Source: Lachnospiraceae bacterium UBA4260
GTDB taxonomy: Bacteria; Bacillota; Clostridia; Lachnospirales; Lachnospiraceae
Length of the DNA: 30,863 nt
NCBI GenBank assembly: GCA_002395235.1
Contig: DGWK01000011.1
Location: 69,224-100,086, forward strand
Direction of reading: 5' to 3'
The translations under genes and the position numbers were made by a program. The notes under the pieces were generated by a model that saw only the letters and a program-made list of their open reading frames with translations, had not been told where the DNA came from and ran no database searches. This document shows, piece after piece, positions 1-9,092 of the stretch. The first letter of the stretch is position 1. Each line of letters opens with the position of its first letter.

Positions 1-645
<645 letters not shown>

Positions 646-654
646 GAGATTCAG

Positions 655-682
655 AAAGGCTGTCACTCTGTGGCGGCCTTTT
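655..682 (+). terminator. Intrinsic terminator after asnS
   Basis: A 12-bp stem with two G-U pairs (AAAGGCTGTCAC against GTGGCGGCCTTT) closes a 3-nt TCT loop and runs into TTTT. It begins 10 nt after the asnS stop codon. Confidence 0.75.
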
Positions 683-694
683 GCTGTATCAAAA

Positions 695-725
695 ATGTGT
701 CAGGGGGACGTATCCGGTGACACAT
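695..725. repeat. REP-like palindrome between asnS and guaA
   Basis: Perfect 8-bp arms ATGTGTCA (695-702) and TGACACAT (718-725) flank a core starting GGGGGACG. The layout TGTGTCA-GGGGACG-n-TGACACA resembles the dispersed REP-type palindromes seen in many Firmicutes, a family often linked to RAYT transposases. A single copy was found here, so its repeat nature is inferred. It lies 18 bp upstream of the guaA start and could also act on the guaA message. Confidence 0.5.
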
Positions 726-743
726 AATGAAAGGAGCGGACCG

Positions 744-2309
744 ATGGACAGAGAATTGATCGTAGTCCTGGACTTTGGCGGACAGTACAAGCAGCTGATC
801 GCGAGAAGAGTCAGAGAATGCAACGTTTATTGCGAGATCCACCCTTATACGAAGACGCCGGGAGAGATCCTGGCCATGCACCCGAAGGGAATCATCCTGA
901 CAGGAGGGCCCAACAGCGTCTATGCGGACGATTCGCCGACTTGCGACAAAGCCCTGTTTGGCCTGGGGATCCCTGTGCTGGGCATCTGCTACGGATCGCA
1001 GCTCATGGCCCATAAACTGGGCGGCAAGGTGAAGACGGCCCCCGTCAGTGAGTACGGCCACACCAAAATAGAGCTGGATGGAATTCAGTCCGGCTCCAAG
1101 CTGTTCCAGGGAATGGAAAGCGATGCTCCGGAGACTTCTACCTGCTGGATGAGCCACACCGACTACATCGCGCAGCCTCCGAGAGGCTTTAAGATCACTG
1201 CGCACACGGACAACTGCCCGGTGGCGGCCATGGAAGATCCGGGAAGCAGACTCTACGCGGTGCAGTTCCATCCGGAAGTGGTGCACACACCCTTCGGGAC
1301 GCAGCTTTTGAAAAACTTTGTGATGGAGATCTGCGGGTGCACCGGCAGCTGGAAGATGTCTTCCTATGTGGATACGACAGTGAAAGAACTGCGGGAGAAG
1401 ATCGGGGACGGCAAAGTCCTGCTGGGACTCTCCGGAGGCGTGGATTCCTCTGTGGCGGCGGCTTTGCTCGCCAAGGCAGTCGGGAAGCAGCTGACCTGTG
1501 TCTTTGTGGACCACGGACTTCTTCGCAAGAATGAAGGAGACGAGGTAGAAGCGGTGTTCGGACCCGAGGGTCCCTTTGAACTGAATTTCGTGCGCGTGAA
1601 CGCGCAGGAGCGCTTCTATATCAAACTGGCCGGCATCACGGATCCCGAGATGAAGAGGAAGATCATCGGAGCGGAATTTATCAGCGTCTTCGAGGAAGAG
1701 GCCAAAAAGATCGGGCAGGTAGACTTCCTGGCCCAGGGGACCATTTATCCCGATGTGGTGGAGAGCGGCACCGGGAGCGGCGGCGCCGTGATCAAGTCCC
1801 ACCACAATGTCGGAGGACTGCCGGAGCATGTCGATTTCAAGGAGATCGTGGAACCGCTTCGGATGCTGTTCAAGGACGAGGTGAGGCAGACCGGCCTGGA
1901 GCTTGGATTGCCGAGACACCTGGTATATCGCCAGCCTTTCCCGGGACCGGGACTGGGCGTCAGAATTGTCGGCGATGTCACCGCGGAGAAGGTCAGGATC
2001 GTGCAGGAGGCGGACGCCATCTTCAGGGAAGAGCTGGAGAAGGGCGGGATCGATACCGGAAAAGGACAGTTTTTTGCCGCACTCACCAATATGCGGTCGG
2101 TAGGAGTCATGGGAGACGGGCGGACGTACGACTACGCAGTGGCGTTGCGAGGCGTTCTGACCAGCGATTTCATGACAGCGGAGGCCGCCGAGATTCCATG
2201 GAGCGTGCTGCAGACCTGCATGACGCGTATCATCAATGAAGTGAAGGGCGTTAACCGCGTGCTCTACGACCTCACGAGCAAGCCGCCGGGAACCATCGAG
2301 CTCGAGTAG
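744..2309 (+). CDS. guaA: GMP synthase (glutamine-hydrolysing)
   Basis: This 521-residue protein converts XMP, ATP and glutamine to GMP in the last step of guanine nucleotide synthesis. The N-terminal class I glutamine amidotransferase domain (about residues 5-190) has the nucleophile motif GICYGSQ with Cys82, and its catalytic His is in QFHPEVVHT. The ATP pyrophosphatase domain follows with the P-loop LGLSGGVDSSVAAALL. The C-terminal dimerisation domain carries RQPFPGPGLGVRI and ends KPPGTIELE, where most homologues have PPATIEWE. The start at 744 is chosen because AAGGAG (731-736) sits 7 nt upstream and the protein then begins at the usual MDRELIVVLDFGGQY; an in-frame ATG at 681 would add 21 unrelated residues through the REP-like palindrome. 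Length matches the family. Confidence 0.97.
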   Translation: MDRELIVVLDFGGQYKQLIARRVRECNVYCEIHPYTKTPGEILAMHPKGIILTGGPNSVYADDSPTCDKALFGLGIPVLGICYGSQLMAHKLGGKVKTAPVSEYGHTKIELDGIQSGSKLFQGMESDAPETSTCWMSHTDYIAQPPRGFKITAHTDNCPVAAMEDPGSRLYAVQFHPEVVHTPFGTQLLKNFVMEICGCTGSWKMSSYVDTTVKELREKIGDGKVLLGLSGGVDSSVAAALLAKAVGKQLTCVFVDHGLLRKNEGDEVEAVFGPEGPFELNFVRVNAQERFYIKLAGITDPEMKRKIIGAEFISVFEEEAKKIGQVDFLAQGTIYPDVVESGTGSGGAVIKSHHNVGGLPEHVDFKEIVEPLRMLFKDEVRQTGLELGLPRHLVYRQPFPGPGLGVRIVGDVTAEKVRIVQEADAIFREELEKGGIDTGKGQFFAALTNMRSVGVMGDGRTYDYAVALRGVLTSDFMTAEAAEIPWSVLQTCMTRIINEVKGVNRVLYDLTSKPPGTIELE

Positions 2310-2353
2310 TCCCGCCGGGTCACAGGTTAGGGAATCGGAGCATAAAAAAGCAA

Positions 2354-2391
2354 GGCCTGTCCGGACCGGAACTCTCCGGATCGGGCAGGCC
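2354..2391. terminator. Bidirectional terminator between guaA and the MtlR-like gene
   Basis: GGCCTGTCCGGACCGGA (2354-2370) pairs with TCCGGATCGGGCAGGCC (2375-2391), with an A-rich run before (ATAAAAAAG) and CCCTTTCTCTG after. It lies between two convergent genes and can serve both, though neither U-tract is ideal. Confidence 0.7.
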
Positions 2392-2440
2392 CTTTCTCTG
2401 CGCACCACATAATTCAGAGGGGGAAATCTTCCCGCCTGAG

Positions 2441-4603
2441 TTATAGTTTTTCTACATATTCGGTGAAAAAAGTGCGAAGTTCGTGGGTGAGCTCCCCGCG
2501 TACTTCCTTTTCCTGTCCGGCATGGATCGCACTGAGGAATTCTTCGTTCCTGACGAAGGCGGCGGAGATGCGCCCGAGCACATCGGCGTGGATCCGGCGA
2601 TGGTCGTCGACCGGCATGAGCAGAAGCACCGCGGCTTTGATTCCCTTCAGGGAAGGGTCGGTAAAGCGCTCCGCTTCTCTGGGCGTACAGCTGACAAAAA
2701 TCGTCTCCGTGACGGCGTCACTCCTGCTGTGCAGGAGGCAGAACTCCATCTCCGGGAAGATCTGGGAGTTGAGACGCTCGCGCTCCGTGACGGAGTCTAT
2801 TACTTTGGCGGCGGAAGCAAGGCTGTCCGTGACCTGCATGGCGAGGACTCTCAGAAGCTCCCGGAAGCTGACGCCGGGAGAGACCTGATAGTGGCGGTAT
2901 TTGCGGAGCAGGGAAGACAGATCCCGCGCGATGATCCCGACATCGTCCATTTTGCGGGCAAAGTCTGTGTCCTGCTTGTGGCGGCGGACCTGGCCGTAGC
3001 CCTGGATGCGGTACTCGATCTGGGAGAGGTCGCTGGCAGTGATCAGCGGGCTGATCCGCACACAGTCGATTCCCAGGGAGTCCAGGTTTAAGGTGGAGAC
3101 AAAGAAGTCTGTGTCCGCGATCACGCCGGGCGTGATCTCATCCTTTCCGTAGGCGCGGAAAGTCGCCTTGTCTCCCAGGCGGTTGCTGAGTTTGGTCAGC
3201 ATCAGTCTGGCAACCCCGAATCCGCTGGCGCAGACCACGCCGATGATGACGCGGCGCGCCGCTTTCTTGCGCTCCAGGATCCGCTCCTCTGCGGCTCCGA
3301 AGTGCATGGCAAGAAATCCGATCTCCTCGCTGCATACCGTCTCGTGTGTCTCCCGCTCGATCACCGCGGCCGCCCTGGCGCAACGCTTGAAAACATCCGG
3401 GTATTCTTCCAGAATGTCGGGGAGGATCGGGTTGAAGATATTCATGTGGTTGAACAGCCGCACAATGACCGGCCGCAGATGGACTAAAAGTCCCCGCACG
3501 AAGTCCTCGTCGCATTTGAGGTCGTAGCTGATCGCGGGATTAAAGATATCCACCATTTCGTCGATCATGTCCAGGAGCTTCTCCTCGTCGATTCCGCGCA
3601 GCTGCCGCATGACGGTGTCGTCACGCGACGGCGAATCGCCCGCGGTCCCGGAATAGGCGATCTTGGAGCCGCGCAGATGCAGGAGAATATAGGAGATCTC
3701 CACGCCGGGGATCGTGATCTCAAATTCCTCCTCCATTTTTCGCAGGATCCTCGAGGCCAGGTCATAGCCGTCCCAGGACGTCAGATCCTCCAGCCCTTTT
3801 TCGTCGGCATTCACAACAGCCCCTTGCTGGACACGGTCGATGGCGATCGCAATGTGGATGGCGAGCCCCGTCAGGGCGTTGTCCGCCAGCTGCCGCAGCC
3901 CGGGATCGTCCATGCCGACCAGGACATCATAGACCCTGGCCAGAATGTCGTTGTTGAGCAGGGAGTAGATTCCGCTGCCTGAGATGTTCAGCAGGATGTC
4001 CGTGACGGCTTCTTCCGTATGTCTTTTGCGGGCGGAAGATCCGGCAGAGTCCAAGGCACTGCTGTTGCTGCCTTTGCCGCCGCGGCGGGACCGGTTTTCA
4101 TGGATGAATCGGCGCATGGCCTCCCGGTAGTCCCCTTCCGATCCGCTCAGTATGACCCCGTAGCCCGGACGGCGGATCACTTCAAGATGATTGCGGGCAA
4201 ACCAGTCGCTCAAGGCCTCCATGTCGCCGGCGACAGTCGTCTCACTGACGCCGAGCATCTGGCTGTAGTAATACAGCTTTCTGGGTTCCCTGTCCCTGAG
4301 AAGTTCAAAGAGCAGGTGTCTTCGCCGCTCGTCGATTCCGGCCTCCTCCACGCTGCCGGCCTTGATCCGGCTGCGGAGCTTTTCAATATTTTGCGGCTCC
4401 CCGGAGAGCACGATCCCTTTTCCCTTGTGGGTGACAAGGCTGAGTCCGTAGGGGCGTATATCACTCTCCAAAAAGCCGAATTCCCGCTGGACGGTCCGCT
4501 TGCTGACTCCCAGCTGATCCGCGATCTCCTGTTTGGTCACGGGTCCCTTCCCGCTCAGTAAGATTTCAAGAATTTGCTGCGTTCTCAATGTAAAATTAGT
4601 CAT
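2441..4603 (-). CDS. mtlR: MtlR/BglG-family PTS-regulated transcriptional activator
   Basis: This 720-residue modular regulator probably activates the divergent PTS operon. Visible order: winged HTH at about 8-50 (TKQEIADQLGVSKRTVQREF), second HTH at about 95-165 (YYSQMLGVSETTVAGDMEAL), PRD1 at about 205-315 (His250, His309), PRD2 at about 345-440 (His375, His434), an EIIB-like domain at about 451-535 with Cys458 in VVCASGFGVARL, and a C-terminal EIIA-like domain with a His in FCLLHSRSD. In this family, PTS-dependent phosphorylation of the PRD His and EIIB Cys residues sets activity. DNA-binding HTHs, not an RNA-binding CAT domain, indicate an activator instead of an antiterminator. The ATG at 4603 is preceded by AGGAAA; the upstream GTG at 4636 has no ribosome site. 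Assignment to mannitol rests on the neighbouring MtlA-type transporter. Confidence 0.85.
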   Translation of the reverse strand: MTNFTLRTQQILEILLSGKGPVTKQEIADQLGVSKRTVQREFGFLESDIRPYGLSLVTHKGKGIVLSGEPQNIEKLRSRIKAGSVEEAGIDERRRHLLFELLRDREPRKLYYYSQMLGVSETTVAGDMEALSDWFARNHLEVIRRPGYGVILSGSEGDYREAMRRFIHENRSRRGGKGSNSSALDSAGSSARKRHTEEAVTDILLNISGSGIYSLLNNDILARVYDVLVGMDDPGLRQLADNALTGLAIHIAIAIDRVQQGAVVNADEKGLEDLTSWDGYDLASRILRKMEEEFEITIPGVEISYILLHLRGSKIAYSGTAGDSPSRDDTVMRQLRGIDEEKLLDMIDEMVDIFNPAISYDLKCDEDFVRGLLVHLRPVIVRLFNHMNIFNPILPDILEEYPDVFKRCARAAAVIERETHETVCSEEIGFLAMHFGAAEERILERKKAARRVIIGVVCASGFGVARLMLTKLSNRLGDKATFRAYGKDEITPGVIADTDFFVSTLNLDSLGIDCVRISPLITASDLSQIEYRIQGYGQVRRHKQDTDFARKMDDVGIIARDLSSLLRKYRHYQVSPGVSFRELLRVLAMQVTDSLASAAKVIDSVTERERLNSQIFPEMEFCLLHSRSDAVTETIFVSCTPREAERFTDPSLKGIKAAVLLLMPVDDHRRIHADVLGRISAAFVRNEEFLSAIHAGQEKEVRGELTHELRTFFTEYVEKL

Positions 4604-4713
4604 GGCATTTCCTAATAAAGCAAAATGATTGGTCACAGCGACTTTGAGTTCTTTTCTATTATATCAGATAAGCAAAGGAATCCTATGAAAACACGACAGA
4701 GGAAGCCCCCAAG

Positions 4714-4747
4714 TTGCCAAAGTGCTTGTCACTTTTGATGGTGACAA
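4714..4747. promoter_or_regulatory. Candidate MtlR operator in the divergent intergenic region
   Basis: TTGTCAC (4726-4732) and GTGACAA (4741-4747) form a perfect dyad with an 8-bp spacer. TTGCCAA (4714-4720) lies 12 bp before the first arm in the same orientation. Half-sites of the TTGTCA/TGGCAA kind are known for MtlR activators. The site ends 18 bp upstream of the -35 of the PTS promoter, a good activator position. Confidence 0.55.
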
Positions 4748-4764
4748 AGTCGGGTTTGTATTCG

Positions 4765-4794
4765 TTGCTATCGGCATCATGACGAACCTATAAT
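4765..4794 (+). promoter_or_regulatory. Sigma-A-type promoter for the PTS operon
   Basis: TTGCTA (4765-4770), an 18-bp spacer and a consensus TATAAT (4789-4794). The weak -35 next to an upstream dyad suits activator dependence. Confidence 0.6.
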
Positions 4795-4879
4795 TATCTC
4801 ATCAAAAGAAAACTGAACAGGAGACACCGCCGCGGAAACCGCGCAGCTGCTTGTTCGCAAATGTATGAGGAGGTAAATC

Positions 4880-6751
4880 ATGAAAGAAAAGGTACAGTCC
4901 TTCGGAAGATTCCTGAGTGGAATGGTCATGCCGAATATCGGCGCTTTTATCGCGTGGGGCCTGATCACGGCGCTGTTCATCGCAGCCGGGTGGTTCCCCA
5001 ATGAGAAGCTGGCGACAATGGTCAGCCCGATGCTCTCCTATGTGCTCCCGATCCTGATCGCCTACACGGGCGGCAGAATGGTCGGCGGACAGAGAGGCGC
5101 GGTCATGGGCGCGATCGCCTGCGTCGGCGTTATCTGCGGTGCACCCGATTATCCCATGCTGATGGGCGCCATGATGGTCGGCCCGCTCGGCGGATTTGTG
5201 ATCAAAAAATTTGATCAGGCGGTCGAGGGAAAGATTCCTGCCGGCTTCGAGATGCTGGTCAACAACTTCTCCATCGGTATCCTGGGCATGATCCTGGCGA
5301 TCATCGGTTTCTATCTGATCGGACCTGTCATGGCAGCAGTCCTCGTATTCCTGCAGGGCGGCGTTGACATCCTGGTCAACATGGGACTTCTTCCTCTGGT
5401 TTCCATCTTTGTCGAGCCCGCTAAGGTCCTCTTCCTCAACAATGCCATCAACCACGGCATCTTCACTCCCCTCGGAGCGGAGCAGGCGAAGACCCTTGGA
5501 AAATCTATTTTCTACATGATCGAGACCAACCCCGGCGCAGGCGCAGGCGTCCTGCTCGCTTACTGGATGTTTGCCAAGGATAAGATCACGAAGGACTCCG
5601 CGCCCGGCGCCCTGATCGTCCATGTGCTCGGCGGTATTCATGAGATCTACTTCCCTTATGTTCTGATGAACCCCCTGCTTCTCCTGGCAACCATCGGAGG
5701 CAGCGTAGCAGCCATGTTCTTCAACACCCTGTTTAACGTAGGCCTTGTCAGCCCGGCTTCCCCCGGTTCCATCCTGGCTATGCTGGCCGTGGCACCCAGA
5801 GGCGGCCAGATCATGGTCATCATCAGTTTCCTGATCGCAACGGCAGTCTCCTTCGTGATCGCTTCCCCGATCGTCAAGATGTCCGGCAGCGCAAGCCTCG
5901 AGGAAGCACAGAACCAGATGTCCGAGATGAAGGCGGCTTCCAAGGGACAGGCAGTTGCAGGCGCTTATACGGTAGCTGCGGACGGAAGTGAAGTCGATCT
6001 GAGAACACTTGACGCCATCGCATTTGCCTGTGACGCAGGCATGGGCTCCTCCGCCATGGGCGCAGCAGTCCTTCAGAAAAAGCTTGAGGCAGCCGGCCTT
6101 AGCAACATCAAGGTCCATCACTATTCAGTATCCGAAGTTCCCGCAGGCATCCGCTTTGTCGTCTGCCATAAGGATCTGGTGGAGCGCGCCAGAAAGTCCG
6201 CTCCTGCCGCGAGAATCGTGACCATCAGCAACTTTATGAACGCCCCTGAGTATGACCAGATCGTCGCCGAGATCATCGGCGCCCGTTCCAACCGCAATGT
6301 GGCCGATGCAGACAGCAGCGACTTCCACGGCGGCGTCCTGCTCAAAAAGAATATCATCCTTAACAATGCGCCCGTCGATAAGGAGACTGCGATCCGCACG
6401 ATCGGTAAACTGCTCGTCGACAGCGGCTATGTCACTGAGAAATATGTAGACGGCATGGTGGCCAAGGAAGATGTCTTCAATACGGCCATCGGCAACAGCC
6501 TCGCGATCCCTCACGGCATCGAGAGCGTCATCGGAGAGATCAAGAACTCCGGTCTCGCGATCATGACTTATCCGGAAGGCATCGACTGGGGCGACGGCGA
6601 GACTGTCAAGCTGGTCATCGCAGTGGCCTCTGCAGGCGACGACCACGTCGAGACTCTTGGAAAGATCGCCATGACCTGCGAGTCCGAGGAAGCGGTCGAG
6701 AAGATCCTGCACATGAGCGTGGATGAGATCTACGAGCTGTTCAAAGCGTAA
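4880..6751 (+). CDS. mtlA: PTS mannitol-type transporter, EIICBA fusion
   Basis: This 623-residue membrane enzyme II imports and phosphorylates a hexitol, most likely mannitol to mannitol 1-phosphate. The EIIC domain (about 1-340) has multiple membrane spans and the family motif GGIHEIYFPYVLMNP. The EIIB domain carries the phosphocysteine motif ACDAGMGSSAMGA with Cys384, the same number as in E. coli MtlA. After a short linker, the EIIA domain (about 480-623) has the phospho-histidine in LAIPHGIE at His545. Having EIIA fused means no separate mtlF is needed; gram-positive relatives often split it off. AGGAGG stands upstream of the ATG. It is the first gene downstream of a promoter-operator region shared with the MtlR-like gene. 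Family membership is clear; the exact hexitol is inferred. Confidence 0.92.
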   Translation: MKEKVQSFGRFLSGMVMPNIGAFIAWGLITALFIAAGWFPNEKLATMVSPMLSYVLPILIAYTGGRMVGGQRGAVMGAIACVGVICGAPDYPMLMGAMMVGPLGGFVIKKFDQAVEGKIPAGFEMLVNNFSIGILGMILAIIGFYLIGPVMAAVLVFLQGGVDILVNMGLLPLVSIFVEPAKVLFLNNAINHGIFTPLGAEQAKTLGKSIFYMIETNPGAGAGVLLAYWMFAKDKITKDSAPGALIVHVLGGIHEIYFPYVLMNPLLLLATIGGSVAAMFFNTLFNVGLVSPASPGSILAMLAVAPRGGQIMVIISFLIATAVSFVIASPIVKMSGSASLEEAQNQMSEMKAASKGQAVAGAYTVAADGSEVDLRTLDAIAFACDAGMGSSAMGAAVLQKKLEAAGLSNIKVHHYSVSEVPAGIRFVVCHKDLVERARKSAPAARIVTISNFMNAPEYDQIVAEIIGARSNRNVADADSSDFHGGVLLKKNIILNNAPVDKETAIRTIGKLLVDSGYVTEKYVDGMVAKEDVFNTAIGNSLAIPHGIESVIGEIKNSGLAIMTYPEGIDWGDGETVKLVIAVASAGDDHVETLGKIAMTCESEEAVEKILHMSVDEIYELFKA

Positions 6752-6766
6752 CTTACAATAATAACA

Positions 6767-6789
6767 CAGTGGGGGAGACACCCCCACTG
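6767..6789 (+). other. Intercistronic hairpin after mtlA
   Basis: A perfect 9-bp stem CAGTGGGGG/CCCCCACTG with a 5-nt loop begins 16 nt after the mtlA stop. No U-tract follows, so it is more likely an mRNA-processing or stability element, or a partial terminator, than a full stop of transcription. Confidence 0.6.
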
Positions 6790-6832
6790 CGTGCCTTAAA
6801 TATACAGTACTAATCAGACGAAGGAGGAAAAA

Positions 6833-8104
6833 ATGAAGGTAAAAGGCGTAAGAATGTATGGAGAGATGGATCTTCGGCTGGAAGAGTTTGAACTGCCCGA
6901 GATCAAGGACGATGAGATTCTGGCCAAAATCTACAGTGACAGCCTTTGCATGTCCACCTATAAGCTCGCGAAGCAGGGCAAGAACCACAAGCGCTGCCCG
7001 CAGAATATCGAGACCAATCCGGTTCTGACCGGACACGAGTTTGCCGGCATCATCGTAAGAGTCGGCGAGAAGTGGAAAGACCAGTTCAAACCCGGCATGC
7101 GGTTTGCCCAGCAGCCGGCCCTGAACTACAAGGGAAGCATGGACTCTCCCGGATATTCCTACGAATATTTCGGCGGAGACTGCACCTACTGCATCTTCCC
7201 TCACGAGGCCATGGAAGTCGGTGCCCTGATGCCTTTCGACGGCGACAGCTTCTACAAGGCTTCTCTCGGAGAGCCCCTGAGCTGCTCCATCGGCGCTTTC
7301 CACGCCCAGTATCACACCAACCGCAAGAACTATGTCCACGAGATGGGCCTTAAGCGCGGCGGCAACCTGATCATCATGGGCGGCTGCGGCCCCATGGGCC
7401 TTGGCGCTGTGGCCTACGGCATCGTCTGTGAATATCATCCGAAGAGGATCGTTGTGACCGATGTCGACGACGCCAAAATAGCGAGAGCGAAGGAAGTCAT
7501 CAGTCCCGAGTATGCGGCGGAGCACGGCGTCGAGCTCATCTATGCCAATACCGCCAAGATGGAAGATCCCAGGCAGGGCCTGATCGACCTGACCGAGGGA
7601 CACGGCTATGACGACGTCCTGATCTACGTCCCGATTCCCGCTGTTGCGGAACTGGGCAACCAGGTCATGGCATTTGACGGCTGCATGAGCTTCTTCTCCG
7701 GTCCCAGCGATCACAATTTCACAGCCAAAATCAATCTTTACGACTGCCATTACAATTCGACCCACATTATGGGAACGACCGGCGGCACAAATGAGGACCT
7801 GATCGAGGCCAACGAGCTGGCGGCAAAGGGCATCATCGATCCCGCTATCATGGTCACTCACGTCGGCGGCATCGACTGCATCGCCGAGGCGACCTGCAAC
7901 CTTCCCAATATCAAGGGCGGCAAGAAGCTCGCTTACACCCAGTTCGAAATGCCCCTTACGGCCATCGAGGACTTCGGCAAGCTGGGCGAGACAGATCCCT
8001 TCTTCAAGAAGCTGGACGAGTGCTGTAAGGCACACAAGGGACTCTGGAATCCCGAGGCGGAGCGAATGATCTTTGAGCATTTCGGCGTGGAAGTCGGCAT
8101 CTGA
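6833..8104 (+). CDS. Zinc-dependent medium-chain dehydrogenase, SorE/GatD-like (polyol-phosphate dehydrogenase)
   Basis: This 423-residue protein belongs to the zinc-type medium-chain alcohol dehydrogenases and resembles L-sorbose-1-phosphate reductase (SorE). Catalytic zinc ligands are visible as Cys39 (DSLCMSTYK), His68-Glu69 (LTGHEFAG) and Glu147 in GEPLSCS. The usual four-cysteine structural zinc lobe is reduced to a CTYC pair around 117-120. The Rossmann fold has MGGCGPMGLGAVAYGI. GAAGGAGG precedes the ATG. Its place between a hexitol PTS and a fructose-phosphate-type kinase suggests that it oxidises the imported hexitol phosphate to a ketose phosphate, doing the job MtlD does elsewhere. 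It is unrelated to MtlD, which is a long-chain zinc-free enzyme. The direction of reaction and the substrate cannot be read from sequence. Confidence 0.8.
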   Translation: MKVKGVRMYGEMDLRLEEFELPEIKDDEILAKIYSDSLCMSTYKLAKQGKNHKRCPQNIETNPVLTGHEFAGIIVRVGEKWKDQFKPGMRFAQQPALNYKGSMDSPGYSYEYFGGDCTYCIFPHEAMEVGALMPFDGDSFYKASLGEPLSCSIGAFHAQYHTNRKNYVHEMGLKRGGNLIIMGGCGPMGLGAVAYGIVCEYHPKRIVVTDVDDAKIARAKEVISPEYAAEHGVELIYANTAKMEDPRQGLIDLTEGHGYDDVLIYVPIPAVAELGNQVMAFDGCMSFFSGPSDHNFTAKINLYDCHYNSTHIMGTTGGTNEDLIEANELAAKGIIDPAIMVTHVGGIDCIAEATCNLPNIKGGKKLAYTQFEMPLTAIEDFGKLGETDPFFKKLDECCKAHKGLWNPEAERMIFEHFGVEVGI

Positions 8105-8174
8105 TTTTTGGCAAAAATACAGCAGCGATTCAGCGTCCCGCGTCCGGGTGCTGGCAGAGTAAAAGGAGCAGAAA

Positions 8175-9092
8175 ATGATTTATACACTTACTTTCAATCC
8201 ATCTGTTGATTATATCGTCGGTGTGAAACACTTTCAGGCAGGTGAGATCAACCGCACCTTCTCCGAAAAAGTCCTTCCGGGAGGGAAGGGACTCAATGTC
8301 TCCATTGTCCTGTCCAATCTCGGCCATAAGAGTGTGGCGCTCGGATTTCTCGCAGGGTTCACCGGCAGAGAGATCGAGGACAGGATGCAGGACTTCGGCT
8401 GCATGACGGATTTCATTTATGTCAAAGAGGGCTTTTCCCGCATCAATCTCAAGATGATCTCCGATGAGGAGACTGCCATCAACGGGCAGGGACCGAAGAT
8501 CACTGCGGAAGATATCGAAGAACTCTACAGAAAGCTCGACAAGCTGCAGGAAGGTGACATCCTGATCATCTCCGGCAGTATCCCAAACACACTTCCGGAG
8601 GACATGTATGAGCGGATCCTGCAGAGGCTGGACGGCAGGGGAATCGAGATTGTAGTCGATGCGGAGGGAAGTCTTCTGACCAACGTACTTAAGTACCACC
8701 CCTTCCTGATCAAGCCCAATCATCATGAGCTGGGATGGATCTTCGATGTGGAACTGAAAACACAGGAAGACGTCGTTCCCTACGCAAATAAGCTCCGGGA
8801 AATGGGCGCCCGCAACGTACTCGTCTCCATGGGCGGCCACGGCGCCGTCCTGGTCACGGAGCAGGGCCAAGTCTTCAAAGGCGATGCCCCGAAGATCGAG
8901 GTGGTCAACACGGTGGGAGCAGGCGACTCCATGGTGGCCGGCTTTATCGCCGGATACCTGGAATCTGAAGGAAACTTTGAAAAGGCCTTCCTGACCGGAC
9001 AGGCCGCCGGCAGTGCCAGCACGGCCTCCACGGAACTTGCGACCAGGCCGGAAGTCGAGGCGCTTCTGCAGACCCTCCGGGTCAAAGACTGA
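8175..9092 (+). CDS. fruK: 1-phosphofructokinase family sugar-phosphate kinase (PfkB fold)
   Basis: This 305-residue PfkB-family kinase starts MIYTLTFNPSVDYIV, has the substrate loop LPGGKGLNVS near residue 38 and the catalytic signature NTVGAGDSMVAG at about residues 244-255 with the base Asp. FruK makes fructose 1,6-bisphosphate from fructose 1-phosphate; close relatives (LacC) act on tagatose 6-phosphate. AAAGGAG lies 9 nt before the ATG. There is no fructose PTS (fruA) next to it, so its partner here is probably the dehydrogenase just upstream. The last codons overlap the convergent trmD by 11 bp, and no terminator is visible between the two. Confidence 0.87.
   Translation: MIYTLTFNPSVDYIVGVKHFQAGEINRTFSEKVLPGGKGLNVSIVLSNLGHKSVALGFLAGFTGREIEDRMQDFGCMTDFIYVKEGFSRINLKMISDEETAINGQGPKITAEDIEELYRKLDKLQEGDILIISGSIPNTLPEDMYERILQRLDGRGIEIVVDAEGSLLTNVLKYHPFLIKPNHHELGWIFDVELKTQEDVVPYANKLREMGARNVLVSMGGHGAVLVTEQGQVFKGDAPKIEVVNTVGAGDSMVAGFIAGYLESEGNFEKAFLTGQAAGSASTASTELATRPEVEALLQTLRVKD

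Noticed and set aside
663..2408. Long minus-strand frame opposite guaA (581 codons)
   Set aside because: It mirrors guaA codon by codon, has no known motifs and no ribosome site; it is a by-product of GC-rich codon use.
4802..8080. Long minus-strand frames opposite mtlA and the dehydrogenase (439 and 651 codons)
   Set aside because: They are rich in His, Asp and Gly as expected for antisense of these genes, lack motifs and cover both well-supported genes.
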